In this document: positions 1 to 11,330 of the stretch, in pieces
Position numbering within the stretch: the first letter of the stretch is position 1
Layout of the letters: each line of letters starts with the position of its first letter
From: Delphinus delphis
Taxonomy: Eukaryota; Chordata; Mammalia; Artiodactyla; Delphinidae
DNA length: 64,000 nucleotides
Direction: 5' to 3'
Assembly: GCF_949987515.2 (NCBI RefSeq)
Contig: NC_082702.1
Span: 51,553,600 to 51,617,599 of the forward strand
The notes under the pieces: generated by a model
The model's input: the letters and a program-made list of their open reading frames with translations, nothing else
What the model was told of the DNA's origin: nothing
The model's database searches: none
Translations under genes and position numbers: made by a program

Positions 1-29
1 TGTATTCTGCCCAAGTCTGAATGCCCACT

Positions 30-235
30 CCATCCTTTACCCACTGTTACCTGGGCAGTTATCTTCACTCCTCTGGACCTCAGTTGCCTCATCTGTTAGA
101 CACAAATGGGTTCCCTCACTGCTATTCTCCCATCCCAGAGGATTGTAATCAGACATCATAAATCACAGAAACAGGACTCATAAACATTTAACACAGTCTT
201 GAGCATTGAGTAAATCCTTGATAAACACAATCGAG
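30..235 (+). repeat. Weak MIR-like fragment
   Basis: The order 'cctcagttgcctcatctgt', then a stretch ending in a poorly conserved 'gagcattgagtaaatccttgataaa', follows the body and 3' end of the tRNA-derived MIR SINE in plus orientation. The match is diverged and has gaps, so this is a low-confidence call. The rest of the first 690 bases shows no repeat or gene I can recognise. Confidence 0.4.
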
Positions 236-690
236 ATTCCCAGTGAGCTTGGAAATAAGCCTGTCCTGAGAAAGAATACAATAAGAAGCAGCACCTTGAG
301 AAAAAATAAATAAATAAAATCCCTAGTGACCATCAGGGCACTGGTACCAACCACCTGGAAATGGCAAGGACATTGCCCTTCATCTGCAATTCATCTCTCC
401 TCCCAAAGTCAGCATCGGCTCCCCACCACACCATGATCTGAGACAAATGGCAAAACCCAAACCCGTTGATGAAGTTGATGATTCAGCTCCTTGACGTCCA
501 AGTATGAGCTCATCCCCCTTCCTCACCCCATACCCCCAAACCCCACTATCCACCAGTGACTGTTTTCATTTTAGTATCAACATCTGGTGCCTCTAATTCT
601 ATCAACACCCAAACATATGTAAGGAACAACAAGACCCAGCAACATAAACCATTATTTTTAAAAGACAAACCGGGTCCTAAATACCAATTG
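236..690. other. No recognised feature
   Basis: A-rich single-copy-looking sequence. It has no ORF with coding character, no clear transposon and no RNA gene that I can see. Confidence 0.5.
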
Positions 691-1230
691 ATTGCTAAAA
701 GGGCACTTACTGAGGTTTATTAAGTACGTAGAACATAAATCTGTTTGGCATGTAATGAATTCAAAATTACAGGTACACTAAGTGTGTAATTAAATCTACA
801 CGGAATGTTTAGGCCTTTAGCTGGCATTTACAAAGGAGGCTCTGGGAAATTCATTAGCTGGTAATTTATTGCTCAAAATACTGACAACTCATGAGTATGT
901 TGACTGAAACCTAGCTTGCTGTCACTCTGCTGTTACGGGCCAATTAAAGGTTTGACATCTTGCAAACCAGTGGCTGGACAAGAGTATATTGCTCAGAACG
1001 GGGTTCAACAGTTACAGCAAAGTTTGCCCTGTGCATTCAGTATCAACAAGTGTTTTTGTTCCCCTGGATGATAAGCACACCATACGGCATTCTGTCAGCG
1101 TCATTAAATACTTAATTGACACAGTGAAATGGGATGCAGGGAAGATCTGATTGAGATCAAAGCAACGTTATATTTGAAATTCTCACTCACTGACAAACTT
1201 CTCTGAATTTAGCCAGAATAAAGTACTTTC
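691..1230. other. AT-rich unique block, possible conserved non-coding element
   Basis: The segment is free of recognisable repeats and has many TAAT/ATTA cores (for example in 'tgtgtaattaaatctac' and 'cattagctggtaatttatt'). It also has the low-CpG, AT-rich look of deeply conserved non-coding DNA in vertebrate gene deserts. This is inference from composition and motif density; conservation itself cannot be seen in one sequence. Confidence 0.3.
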
Positions 1231-1719
1231 TCTGGCCTGCTTTAAATCAAAAGTATGATAGAAGAAATGTACAAAAGGAAGCACTCCAAAGTCATTCCAG
1301 AACCTTCTCTACTCATCTCTATGCTCTGCAGCAAGTTGGGACTAGAGAGGACTGCCTAGTGTCCAGAGCTGGCCTGGCCCTCATTTGATGATGTGTTTCC
1401 CAGGTCCCATCGGTCAGCATGGGTACAGGTGCTCGGATGTGCCCTTCAGGTAACAGCCCCAGTGATGCCATCCCTGAAAGCACCTGGAAGGCTTTGAGAG
1501 TGGAGCAACCAGGTGGAGCACCACGCTGGTCAAACCTGGGGAGGATCGTGTCCCAGGGCCTCCAGGGAGCCCAGTCTCCAGTTCTTCATTTGACAATCTG
1601 GTCAGAAATGTTACCTTCAGCTGCTGTGTTCCCCATGGCTGGAGGTTCTAAGCACTAAGCTTTGATGAAGAATCCTGCTTACCTTTAATTAGGAGGGATT
1701 GGGATTTCTATTCATTCCA
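1231..1719. other. No recognised feature
   Basis: Two short opposed open frames (about 60 and 79 codons) overlap here. Neither has a recognisable domain or coding signature, and they look like chance frames in GC-richer DNA. Confidence 0.5.
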
Positions 1720-2000
1720 TCTGTGTTAGTTAGAATTGCATTTGGCTGCAAGTAATTAATACAAAACTCAACCATTATATCTTCAAAAACAGATATCTAC
1801 TTTTTCCTCACACAAATAAGAAACCTGGAGAAATGTGGTCCAGGGCTTGTGCAGAGACTCCACAACGTTATGCCCCACTTTCTCTATCATTTGCTCTGTC
1901 ATTTCAGTATGTTCATTCATCACCTCATGGCCACAAAATGGCTGCTGTGACCCCACCTGTCATATCTGCACTTCAGTAGGGATGAAGGGGGTAACAACTT
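1720..2000. repeat. Ancient dispersed repeat, family unassigned
   Basis: The stretch beginning 'tgtgttagttagaattgc' and 'tggctgcaagtaattaata' matches in layout a common old mammalian dispersed repeat: ggctgcaagtaac..., then a 'tcctcac' segment, then a 'catggccacaaaatggctgc' segment. I cannot name the family with confidence. A related copy appears at 58626-59090. Confidence 0.45.
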
Positions 2001-2455
2001 ATCAACTAGCATAAAAGATCACTGTGACAACGCCAGTATTAGGAAAGCAAAAGAACTCCCTGGAAATCCGTAGCAGCCTTATACCTACATTTCCCAATGG
2101 CCACTGTGTCTTGTTGCCACCTCTGGCTGGAAGGTGACACTCAAGACAGGTGTTGTAAACAGAGATTGAGCCAGTCAATTAACACTGACTGCCACATTAG
2201 CCCTTTTTCATTCAGTTAGTCCCAGCGACCAGACATTCAGTCTCTGACATAGAATGGGAACTCAGTATATGTCAGATAAGTCTCTAAGACCCTCCAGAAA
2301 CTACTTTGCTAGTTTATTTGTTCAACCAGACACTATGTCAGACCCAGGCAATACAGAGGTCAACAGGCCAAATACTTGCTGCATTAGACTAGAAAATTTT
2401 GCTTTTTGGACTTTATCCAAAAGGACAGGACCCCAGATTTGAAAGACCTAACACT
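2001..2455. other. No recognised feature
   Basis: Unique-looking sequence with one chance open frame of 62 codons. I recognise no transposon or RNA gene. Confidence 0.5.
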
Positions 2456-2458
2456 CTA

Positions 2459-2860
2459 GAGTAATGCTGTCCAGTAGAACTTTCTATGAGGATGGAGAGG
2501 TTCTCTGCCCACAACATCCAATACAGTAGCCACCAGCTACGTGTGACTAGTAAGCCCTTGAAAATGGCTCGTGTGATTGGGTAACTGAACTTATTATTTT
2601 ATTTAATTTTTCTAAGTCTTTATTGAATTTGTTACAATGTTGCTTCTGTTCTATGTTTTGGTTTTTTGGCCGTGAGGCATGTGGGATCTTAGCTCCCCAA
2701 CCAGGGATCAAACCCACACCCCCTGCATTGGAAGGTGAAGTCTTAACCACTGGACCGCCAGGGAAGGCCCTATTTTATTTCATTTTAATTAACCTAAATT
2801 TACATTTAAATAGCCACATGTGGCTACCATGTTGGACACCTCAAGTCTGGACATCATGCA
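2459..2860. mobile_element. Decayed non-autonomous DNA transposon, split by a SINE
   Basis: The left part has 'gtaatgctgtccagtagaa', then 'tagccaccagctacgtg' and 'ggtaactgaact'. The right part has 'aatagccacatgtggctacc' and 'atgttggacacc'. These are the hallmarks of a widespread mammalian MER-type DNA transposon whose ends read roughly 'ctgtccaata' and 'tattggacag'. The minus-strand SINE at 2605-2770 interrupts it. The exact family name is uncertain. Confidence 0.5.
2605..2770 (-). mobile_element. CHR-1-like tRNA-Glu SINE, minus strand
   Basis: Read on the minus strand it starts 'ccttccctggcggtccagt' and carries the A/B-box region of a tRNA-Glu-derived promoter ('gtggtttaagactt'-like and 'ggtttgatccctggt'). 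It then shows 'agatcccacatgcc' and a short A-rich tail. The copy is flanked by the 10-bp direct repeat TATTTTATTT at 2595-2604 and 2771-2780. This truncated, diverged form is older than the other SINEs here. It lies inside a decayed DNA transposon. Confidence 0.85.
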
Positions 2861-3084
2861 CACACACATTAAAAACTCATAGGCTCTCATTTTAATAGAG
2901 GAATGTCCAAATGTCATGGGAGCCTAGAGGTAAAAGACAATTTCTGGCGAGAGCAAGGGGAAAAATAAAAGAGGATGGGTTATTTAATCAGGGTTTTGTA
3001 AGATGGAGAGCAGTCTGCCTCTCGATGAAGGAAGGCCGAGGGTCAGCACTGCAAGCGGAGAGAAAACTGTGTGCAAATAAGAAG
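2861..3084. other. No recognised feature
   Basis: Purine-rich sequence with opposed chance ORFs. No family recognised. Confidence 0.45.
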
Positions 3085-3241
3085 AGAGGAAAACGAGGGT
3101 CAAGAGAGACCCTGAGCCAGACCACCTGGTTAAGTCACTCCCAAATTCCTGACTTACAGAAACTGAGATAATCAATGTTTGTTATTTTAAGTCACTATAT
3201 CCTAGGGTAATTTGTTACAAAGCAATAAGTAATGAATAGAG
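3085..3241 (+). repeat. 3' end of an MLT1-like MaLR LTR
   Basis: The order 'attcctgacttacagaaactgagata', 'atgtttgttattttaagtcact' and 'gtaatttgttacaaagcaataa' is the typical end of an MLT1-group LTR of ERVL-MaLR elements. The 5' part is missing or too decayed to see. It shares this ending with the copy at 24783-25248. Confidence 0.65.
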
Positions 3242-3845
3242 GATAAAACACCATTTTGTGTGTGTGCTGCTAAATTCATTCTGTGAGTAACGACGGGGAT
3301 GCAGAAGATACAGAGGTGTTGCTGCGGTTCAGAAGAAAGAGTCAAATGTCTGTGAAACATGCACATAAGCCGAGCTGACCACTCCACCATATCCAATGTC
3401 AGCCTCCCAGGAAAGGCCCAGAGGTTCTAGACAGTCAGTGCTTCCAAGCTCTCCCGGCACTGACTAGCCCAAGGAAGGCCATTTAAGTTCAAAAGCAACA
3501 TTTCAAACAACATTAAGTTCACTTTCCTAATTGTGATCCCTGTAAACAATCGCCTTTTCTGCCATATAATAAGACAAGAAGAATTTTACAGGCAAAACTC
3601 ATATTTTTAACTTCCATATGCAAAGCTCAGAAAGAGGCTTTACGCAAATACAGCAAAAAAACCCATATACCCCCAAAAGTCATCATCATTAGGCTTATTT
3701 CAAAATCAGATCTAATATTAATTCCCAGGCATTAACACCCTCTGGAATGAAAAGACTTGATTACTCTATAGGAATGCTAGTGAAGAGTACCTGCCACTCC
3801 CCCACCCACCCCCAGCCCCGACTTCATGAAGCATTTTAAATACTT
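3242..3845. other. No recognised feature
   Basis: Unique-looking DNA. The AT-rich part around 3480-3740 has no repeat I can identify. Confidence 0.45.
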
Positions 3846-3847
3846 TC

Positions 3848-3926
3848 TTCCCCCTTCCTTCCTTCCTTCCTTCCTTCCTTCCTTCCATCTTTCCTTCCTT
3901 CCTTCCTTCCTCCCTCCCTCCCTTCG
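3848..3926. repeat. (CTTC)n microsatellite, interrupted
   Basis: About 19 tetranucleotide units of CTTC, broken once by 'catctt' and changing to CTCC near the right end. Its complement is a (GGAA)n array, the mirror of the large array at 46433-46594. Confidence 0.97.
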
Positions 3927-3959
3927 TTTTTTTCTTCCTTTCTTGCCTTCTCACTCTTT

Positions 3960-4479
3960 TAAAGTAACATTATATATAGTTAGGAAACAGGAGCTAAAAA
4001 ACATTTTGGCTTTGGAACTGGAAGATCCTAACCCTTGGGAGGCCTGGTGAAGGGGCCAGAGAGCATTATGGGAAAGGCGGAATGAGGTCATGGATCCCAA
4101 AGGAGGTTAAAGCTTGTCTCCGGGACTTGGGGCCAGTATCAGATCCGACATGGGCAGGGGACTAGGGGCAGGGTCTCTAGAGCAAGTATATCCACGTGGG
4201 TCATAAACACTGGAGGCTGGAGGCAGGGAGTAGTTTCAAAAACAGTGAGGAGGCAGAAAACCTAAAGTAGCTGTTTGAACTCAGTGTCATTGTTGTTTGT
4301 TAAATTATGCTAATATTGAAGGCAAAAATGGTTTAGGCAGATACAGCCAGCAAATGTCAGCAGTACCATGTTGGTATCCACAGGGTGGAAGAATTTTCTC
4401 CTGCATCTTTTTTCTGTTCTTTCATTAAGTTTCATAAAACCAGGGGCTATCAGAACTGAAGGGTCCCAGCAGGGATGAG
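3960..4479. other. No recognised feature
   Basis: G-rich unique-looking sequence followed by AT-richer sequence. I see no gene or repeat family. Confidence 0.45.
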
Positions 4480-4640
4480 AAACTATCCCTTTCACAATTG
4501 AGGAAATTGAGGCTGGAGAGGGAAGATAACACACCCCCAACTGCGCGCCCAGTGACTCAGCTGGGCCCGAAGCCCAGGGCTCCTGATTTTAGTTCAGTCT
4601 TCTTCCAGCAATTCAGAAGAGCGAATCCAGTGTTCCCATC
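4480..4640 (-). repeat. MIR fragment, minus strand
   Basis: It reads 'cacaattgaggaaattgagg', then a 'cccagtgactcagctgggcc' region and 'gaagcccagggctcc'. This is the reverse complement of the MIR body (cctcagtttcctcatctgt...) and its tRNA-derived 5' part. Confidence 0.65.
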
Positions 4641-5045
4641 TCACAAGAGCGGCAGCACGACAAAGGGTTATTATTTACACAACCACACTGTGAATTGCTA
4701 ATTTCTTCTGATGAGGGAATCTTAAGAAGAGATGCTTCTTGGTTCCAGCTGATATGACCCTTTTAGGAAATCCACTTTCTTCTACCCCAGACCACTTCAG
4801 TTCCAGGAGCAAGACAGACAGGTACAAGTTTCATTCAAATGAAGTCCTGTCAACATTCCCCGTGGGGCAAAATGATATCGGGAAATTAGCAATGAAGTGA
4901 TTCTACCAGCTGCAGGATTTGACAAGCTACAGAATCTTCGAGAAGGGATTAGGAAGGACTCTTTCAGGCTGGAGGACCGTAAAAGGATCCCCTAGCCCCA
5001 GCCCCCGGCCTGCACCCTGCTCTCCTGAACAGCCTTCTCTGTGTC
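4641..5045. other. No recognised feature
   Basis: Unique-looking sequence with several chance ORFs shorter than 70 codons. Confidence 0.45.
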
Positions 5046-5049
5046 TCAC

Positions 5050-5556
5050 TGCAGGAGGAGGTTTTCTTTTTCTGCTCTGTTTTCTTCAACTGACAAATTA
5101 ATGTACCCATATGACAAAAAACGAAAATATAACAATAACATATACAAAGAAATTAAGTCTCCATCAAACTCCCGGATCCAGGCCCTGTCTTCAGATGCAA
5201 GCACTGTTCACCATATTTCATTCCTTGCCTGTGTGTATATCTCTATTTTCTTTCCACCAAGGGGAACATTCCAAACTCATTATATCGCCTTCAGTATTTT
5301 TCACTCAACAAAAGAGCTTTGAGATCTTTCCATGTCACCGTATAGAGATCCACTTTATTCTTTTTTTCACAAGTTCATAATATCCCATTGTTTAAACAGA
5401 CAATCATTTATTTACCATTCTCTTATTAATGAACATCCTGGTTGTTTCCAGTCTTTTGTTTCTCAAATCTATGCTGGACGAACAGTCTCACATACAGGTC
5501 TGGAGGATAAACCCTTAGTAGTGGACGTGCTAGCTTGTACATGATGGACGTTTTAA
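5050..5556 (-). repeat. Ancient L1 3' remnant, minus strand
   Basis: It contains 'cactcaacaaaagagctttgagatctttccatgtcacc'-type order, 'taatatcccattgtttaaac', 'ttattaatgaacatcctggttgtttcc' and 'ggataaacccttagtagtgg'. Complemented, these give the conserved end of L1 ORF2 and the start of the 3'UTR (short tracts such as 'ccaggatgttcattaata'). This is typical of an old L1M-type copy. The plus-strand ORFs over it are antisense shadows. Confidence 0.8.
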
Positions 5557-6384
5557 AATCAGACACAGGGTTTTAAGGCAGCCTCTGTGCCATGCCAGCA
5601 GAAGCCTTCCCTCTGTCTCCCCTGCAGCCTGGGCTCTTTTTCCAGCTCCCTCCAGTCCCCCTGACTCTCCTGCCTCCCCCCATAGCACTCATGTACTGAC
5701 TGTCTCCTCCCCTGGGTCAAAAGCTCCACAGAGAACCAAATCCCCATTCCCTGCAGAGTCCCACCAGATGAACCTTCTCCCCACTTTTGCAGGGAGAAGC
5801 AATTCATTAAAGGTCTGCTAAAAGAATCCACGGGTCCCTGAACGGATGATGCAGTGAATAGCAAGCACTTAATAAGGGGCTAGTAGTTTTTTCAATAGGT
5901 TTTACTCTCAACCCTTTTAACGAGAAGATACAAGGTCTCTCCCTTCTTGAGTGTGGAGGGAGATGTCTTCCTTTAGGTCGTGCCTGTGTTCTTCAGGGTG
6001 ACCCTGTGGGTACAAAGGAGCACAGAGCAGACCTGGACCCACACAGGCCAGTGACCATGGTGTGTGTCTGTGTGTGCATGCACATACCTGAGCACAAGGC
6101 AGGTTGTTCCAACAGCAACAAAAAACAACAGAAGCAGGCTACCCATGACCTTCGGAAGAACCCTACATCCCCCAGCAAAGGCTGTCGGCAGGACTGCCTG
6201 GCGCTCTTTTGTTCCGAGCTGACTGGAGCTGTCACGGACACAGTGCATCTCCCAGTGGCAGCTCGCTGTACGCCAGGCAAGCTCTGCAGATGCCCTGCCT
6301 GGGAATTCACTCTGGCAAGAAACCGGGACCTGACTCCTCCGACAACAGGCGGGTTTGCAGGTGATAAGGAATCACAGCAGCTGA
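5557..6384. other. No recognised feature
   Basis: There are overlapping chance frames of up to 135 codons on both strands, with a short TG run at 6059-6080. No protein family is recognisable in any of the translations and no transposon is clear. Confidence 0.45.
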
Positions 6385-6790
6385 AAACCACAACATCTTA
6401 TGCTGATGACTAATAAAGTGCTAGGCTCATCTGACTGCCCCCCAATGGTGCCAGTGCTACCAGGATCCGCATTTACAGAGGAGGAAGCTGAGGCACGGAG
6501 GCTGAGTAACTTGTTTAGTCGCAAAGTCGGTATGTGGCAGAGGTGGAAAAGGAATCTCGGCCCATAACTATTTCCCATTAGGCTGGGGGTTTGGGGCAGG
6601 GGAGTCTGTCTATAGTGCAGGCACAGTTCTGAGCAATCCACACATAACTTCGGTGGTCCTCCCAGCAGCCCGGGGAAGCAGGGACCATGTGTAACTCCAT
6701 TTGCCAAGAAGGACACAGGAGATCACCTCAGAGAGTCTGTGGATGATCCTGCTGTTAGTAACTGGGGGGCCTGGGAACCCAGACCCCTTA
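6385..6790 (-). repeat. Two MIR fragments, minus strand
   Basis: The first unit has 'catttacagaggaggaagctgaggc' and 'taacttgtttagtcgcaaagtcggta'. The second, from about 6608, has 'gtgcaggcacagttctgagca', 'tccatttgccaagaaggac' and 'ctgttagtaact'. Both run in the order of a reverse-complemented MIR. Confidence 0.6.
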
Positions 6791-6959
6791 AGCTCCAAAG
6801 CCCGTGCTCGGAACCATTGCTCCACACCACCTCTGACCCCACCAGCACCACTTGCAACAGCTACCCTCCTGTTTTACATTTAAACTCCAAGTGGCATCTT
6901 ACACCTCATCTTGGGACCTTAGCAAACAGTTTCCAGGAGACAACATTAATCGTTATCAC

Positions 6960-7165
6960 TCCATGAGTGCTTACTGCCAAATATTACGCTATGTGCTTGA
7001 TCTTTTGAAAATCTTTTAATCCTCTCAACAATTTTCCAAAGTCAGTAGCACCGTCTTTATTTTACAGGGGAGACAAGGCACAGAGAGGTTCAGTAAGCGG
7101 CTCAGAGTCACACAGCTTGTAAGGGCAGGGCCAAGATTCAAGGCCAGGCAGTCTGGTTCAGGAGT
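6960..7165 (-). repeat. MIR, minus strand
   Basis: The order 'gtgcttactgccaaat', 'aatcctctcaacaat', 'tttacaggggagacaaggca', 'gtcacacagcttgtaaggg' and 'aaggccaggcagtctgg' is a nearly full reverse-complemented MIR, including the conserved core. Confidence 0.85.
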
Positions 7166-8400
7166 AGGGTTTCCAGACTTAGCAACTTACAAAACCACAG
7201 AAACGACAAGTAACTGTTTTAGCATAAGAATGTCATAGGCAATCTCCCTGTTCCACAGCCTGCATGTCCCCCACAGAGTGTGTTTCCCCAGACATGTGGC
7301 CAGCACAATGTCTGACACACTCACCTTCGTGTGGACCCTGAGCGGGGGAGACACTCACAGCCTGACCCATCCTCTCAGACCACACCATGGCCGTGAGCCT
7401 CTCTTTCCAGCACCCCCATTTCCCATCTGTGGATACAAGGAATAAACATGCATCACTGGCCCCACATAGAGCCCCCTCTCAGCCCCCATGTAGCTTGCGA
7501 TGCTAAAGTGAGGGGTCTTTCTTCACCTCTGGACCATGGGGCTTGTCTACGCGCCTGCTGGTTTGTTTCTACTCCCCCGGAACTGAGGTTTGAAATAAAG
7601 TGGTAACCATTTTGTCTTGCGGTTGTACGAAATGGATAAGGCTGACACTCCCCTTGAGCTTGGATGGGTGAAGGGTATTGAAGGACCCTCCTGCCCCTCT
7701 GCGGCATCAACCCTGGGCTTCGGTCCGGGGTGTGGGTGCGGGAATAGATGAGGCTCCTCTGAAAAGAACAGAGTAGAAAGAGCCCACGTGGGTGCGCATC
7801 CAGGGAGAGGGCCGGTGGAGGTGGAGCACGGATGGATAAACCCTCAAAGCAATCAAAAGCCCAAGTTAAAAGTAAAAGGCAGCTCGGAGACGAGACAGAC
7901 GCCAGATATTTTCAGAGCCTGCTGTAACATGTGTGCGTGGATCCAGATGTGAACTTCAAGATTGCCATTTGGGGTGCTTCTTGGGGCTAAGAACCATGAA
8001 AACACAGGTCCCCCCTGCGGTTTTACGGCCACGTTTAGCAATGAGTGATGCTGCACAGAACGGAGCCCTTCTGCAGCAAACGCCTGGGCCTCGCAGCCGC
8101 TGCCTCCCTCCTCCCCAAAGCAGGCCGGTTCAGGCACAGGCCTCCATTTTGGCCCCAAAGCCTTCTGTTTCCACAGAGGGGATTCTCAGCAAAACAGCAT
8201 CCTGGCCGCAGGTAATCGCGGGCCTCTTTCTCTTTAAATAGCTTCTTTGTAACCACAAACATGTATGTTTTTCATAAAGCTCTGAAAATTGTACTAGGCC
8301 CTGGGGAGGTACCAAGTGGAAACGCGGGTGCTGGGAGATTAGAACTCCGCTACTCCAGAGGTACAATGTGCTGTTTGTAACAATTATAATAATACACCTG
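7166..8400. other. No recognised repeat or gene
   Basis: About 1.2 kb of single-copy-looking DNA, GC-richer around 7700-8220. Overlapping frames of about 100 codons occur on both strands at 7853-8241. None has a recognisable domain, splice context or codon pattern, so they are left uncalled. Confidence 0.4.
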
Positions 8401-9110
8401 TACCACCATTGTCAGTGTGGACCAGCCACACGGGGGCTCATTAGTATTGTATTAGGGCTGCATGGGGAAACAGATAATGGCCCATAATGAAAAATGCCAA
8501 ATTTTCTATATAATAAAAATGAACTTGATTAATGAAAATCACTTTCAGGGAAAGAGTTACAGCGTTGTTAGAAATAAAAAATGATGTATTAATCCGACAT
8601 TCTTACAGATGGTCCCAACCTCCTGACAACTGCTATTCATTTGAGATGCTATTAGCATGCATAATTATGCTAATTAAGTTGTAATTAAGCACCAATTCTT
8701 CAGAGGGCTTTTTTTGTCTATCATTTAATACAACTCAGTTGCAAAGAATGCTTAAAGCTTTGTACAGTGTTTCATTCAAAAGGGGTTCCCAAATTTCTTA
8801 GCAAAGATTTAGCAGCTGAGCCACGGATAGGAGCTATAATCCTTGTTTTGGTTAAAGAAAAGTCAGTAAATACCAGCGGGGTCTGCCAGTTGTTGATAAA
8901 ATAATGAACGCTTTCTGCTAAAATAAGCACAGTTCAAACCAGGGCAATTACAATGAGAACAAAATGTATAATTATCAGTAGTGATAGAACCATTGTCCTA
9001 TTACATGGTCGGTTTTATTCTTTTTATTTGAAAAAAGGGGACTTAAGGAGTACATTCAATAAGAAATAATTAGAGAAAATGGCATTCAATATTTTATTAA
9101 AAGTAAAATA
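8401..9110. promoter_or_regulatory. AT-rich candidate conserved enhancer with homeodomain/POU-type palindromes
   Basis: This block lacks recognisable repeats and is dense in TAAT/ATTA and octamer-like cores. At 8646-8674 three overlapping inverted repeats occur: ATGCT-ATT-AGCAT, then the perfect 12-bp palindrome GCATAATTATGC (8659-8670), then ATTAGCAT (8651-8658) facing ATGCTAAT (8667-8674). Homeodomain and POU proteins bind TAAT and ATGCTAAT/ATGCAAAT-type sites (established). A regulatory role here is inference. Confidence 0.35.
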
Positions 9111-10322
9111 AATCAGAAAGCTGAAGCTATTTCCTGGGGGAGGGGGTGTAGATAGAGAAGGAAGCAGTGATTTTGTTTCCAGTTCCAAAGCCTATTGAGA
9201 TAAACATTTTTAAAAGAACATCATAAAATGATACAGTGCTCTTAAAATGGTTTCTTCAATATGACAGCCTGTGGAGGCAAAAGCAGATTTCCTAGTGGAG
9301 AAGTTAGTTAACTGGCAATGTCAAGGATACATGCTTACCAGCCAGTCTGACTGAAATCTACCACTTTTGTTCCCAAATATTTATTGTGTATGAGCCTGTT
9401 GGATGCTGATTTCAGTTTTGTTTTGTTTTCTCTGTAGTTCCGCTGTAATGAAGCCAGCAGAAACAGCCAGGAGGAGAAAGGGTTTGAGAACAGTGGTTTA
9501 AGGAAAGGCCAGCAGGGGTCCACGTTCCCAGGACACCAGCACCCTGCTCACCTTCCTTTAAAAAGCCTAGAAATGTTTCCCACGAGCTGCCTTGTTATCT
9601 CTATTCCACCCTGAGCTGAAGGGGAAGAAGCAATAAACAGACCTTGAAAAGCCCTGATTATCCCTAAATTTAACTGACCAAGCAAACCAAGAGCCGGCAC
9701 CATTGCAACCCCATCTCCCAGCTGCCACATAAAAAACGACCCCAAAGAAATAGCTCCAGAAGGGAGCTTGTGAAATACAGTTATGCCAAATCTTGGCAAC
9801 CCATCTTCCTCCTTCTTCTAACTGTGGCTTTTTAAAAAATAAATATATATTACTCTTTCTTTGAAATGCGCTTTTGCTTACTTTTCTGTTCCAATCTCAA
9901 TTTGGGCATTTATTTTAAGTCTCTGGAAAACTCACTCCCTGGGTCGAGTGGTATGCTCTGCAGGAATGACTCATTTCGTTTCATCTTCACTTTCTCTGCC
10001 TGCAGTCCCCGAGCAGGAAGAAAGGACCTTACAGAAAAACATTGCCCTGGAACAGCAGCTCCTGGCCTGCCTCAGCCACAGTGTAACATTTAGCAAACAG
10101 TCTAGCAAAGTGTCCTCATCTGTAAAATGCAACCCCACGAGCTGCCCTGATGGCCCACAGGTGAGATCAGTTAAGGCAATAAGCATAAAGGCTAGGTGAA
10201 CAGAATCCACCATGACGCCGGTGTGTGAGATTTCCATTCAGCAAAATGTCTCATGTTACTGGGCCTCCTCAGTTGCTGACTGTCCAGATGTGTCCACGCC
10301 GCGGGCACAAGTACACTTTTCA
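9111..10322. other. No clearly recognised feature
   Basis: Mostly single-copy-looking DNA. A very weak MIR-like order ('cctcatctgtaaaatgcaa' near 10110) is present. The frames of up to 112 codons at 9861-10237 show no domain I know. Confidence 0.4.
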
Positions 10323-11330
10323 TTAGTTCATTCATTCAGCAAATGTTTACTATGTAGCTACAATATACTCTGCAGAGTTCTAGGTACCGGGGATACAGCC
10401 GTGAATCAGCTGCCACATTTAAGTAAGGTGCCAGATATAAGTGCTATGAAGAAAATAAAACTGAGCCATCTGGTAGAGTGACTGGAGTCAGGGAGTTGCT
10501 TTTGATAGAAGCGTCGGGAAAGTCCTCTCTGAGATGCTGACATTGAAGCAAAATCGGGAATAAGACGTTGTTAGTGACGAGAGCATGCTCCGTGAAGAAC
10601 GTCCCAGGCAGAGCGAGCTGCCTGTGCAAAGGCCGTAAAGCAGGAAGGAACTTGGCTGGTTTGACGGATGGGGACACTAAACAAGTTGGCAGTCAGAGAA
10701 GTAGATCAGACCATACAAAGCCTTGTAGGTGGGACAGGGAGCTGGATTTCTCTCTAAGTACAATGAGAAGACACTGGGTTGTTTCCAACCAGGTAGTGAT
10801 GTATTCATGTCAGCTTCTGCAGGGGACTGGGTTGCAACTGAGTAAGAGGTGAATACAGGGACTTCCCTGGTGACGCAGCGATTAAGAATCCGGGTTCGAG
10901 CCCTGGTCCCGGAAGATCCCACATGCGCAGAGCAACTAAGCCCGTGCGCCACAACTACTGAGCCTGCGCTCTAGAGCCCACGAGCCACAACTACTGAGCC
11001 TGCATGCCACAACTACTGAAGCCCGTGCACCTAGAGCCCACGCTCCGCAACAAGAGAAGCCACCACAATGAGAAGCCCGCGCACCACGATGAAGAGCAGC
11101 CCCCGCTCGCCACAACTAGAGAAAGCCCGCACACAGCAACGAAGACCCAACGCAGCCAAGGATAAATAAATAAATTTATTTTTTTTAAAAAAAGAGGTGA
11201 ATACAGCTAGGAAACATTTGCAGTAATACAGGCAGGAGACATTGGCGGCTTGGACAAAGAAGGCAGCAGTGGCAATGGGGAGAACTGGTTGGATGGAGGA
11301 GATGTTTTGGATGTAGAACAGGAACAACCA
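10323..11330 (-). repeat. L2 LINE 3' region, minus strand, split by a SINE
   Basis: It begins 'ttcattcattcagcaaatg' and 'ggtaccggggatacagc', then 'gtgctatgaagaaaataaa', 'gggaaagtcctctctgaga', 'tgcaaaggccgtaaagcagg' and 'accatacaaagccttgtagg'. After the SINE at 10859-11191 it resumes with 'aaacatttgcagtaatacaggcag' type order, 'ggcggcttggac' and 'ggagatgttttggatg'. This is the conserved order of a reverse-complemented L2 end. Both halves align to one element, so the SINE inserted into it. Confidence 0.75.
10859..11191 (+). mobile_element. CHR-1-like SINE, long form
   Basis: It starts 'gacttccctggtgacgcag', and the B-box region reads 'gggttcgagccctggtcc'. This is followed by the repeated 'gccacaactactgagcc' modules of the long cetartiodactyl tRNA-Glu SINE, then 'gaagacccaacgcagcc' and an A/T-rich tail (gataaataaataaa). 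It is flanked by the 15-bp direct repeat AAGAGGTGAATACAG at 10844-10858 and 11192-11206. The Pol III promoter region is present but lacks part of the box spacing seen in the younger copies. It sits inside an L2 element. Confidence 0.93.

Noticed and set aside
5993..6413. Overlapping frames of 132 and 135 codons on opposite strands
   Set aside because: No domain, no codon bias, and both strands are open over the same bases, which is typical of chance in GC-richer DNA. No splice-site context or neighbouring exon was seen.
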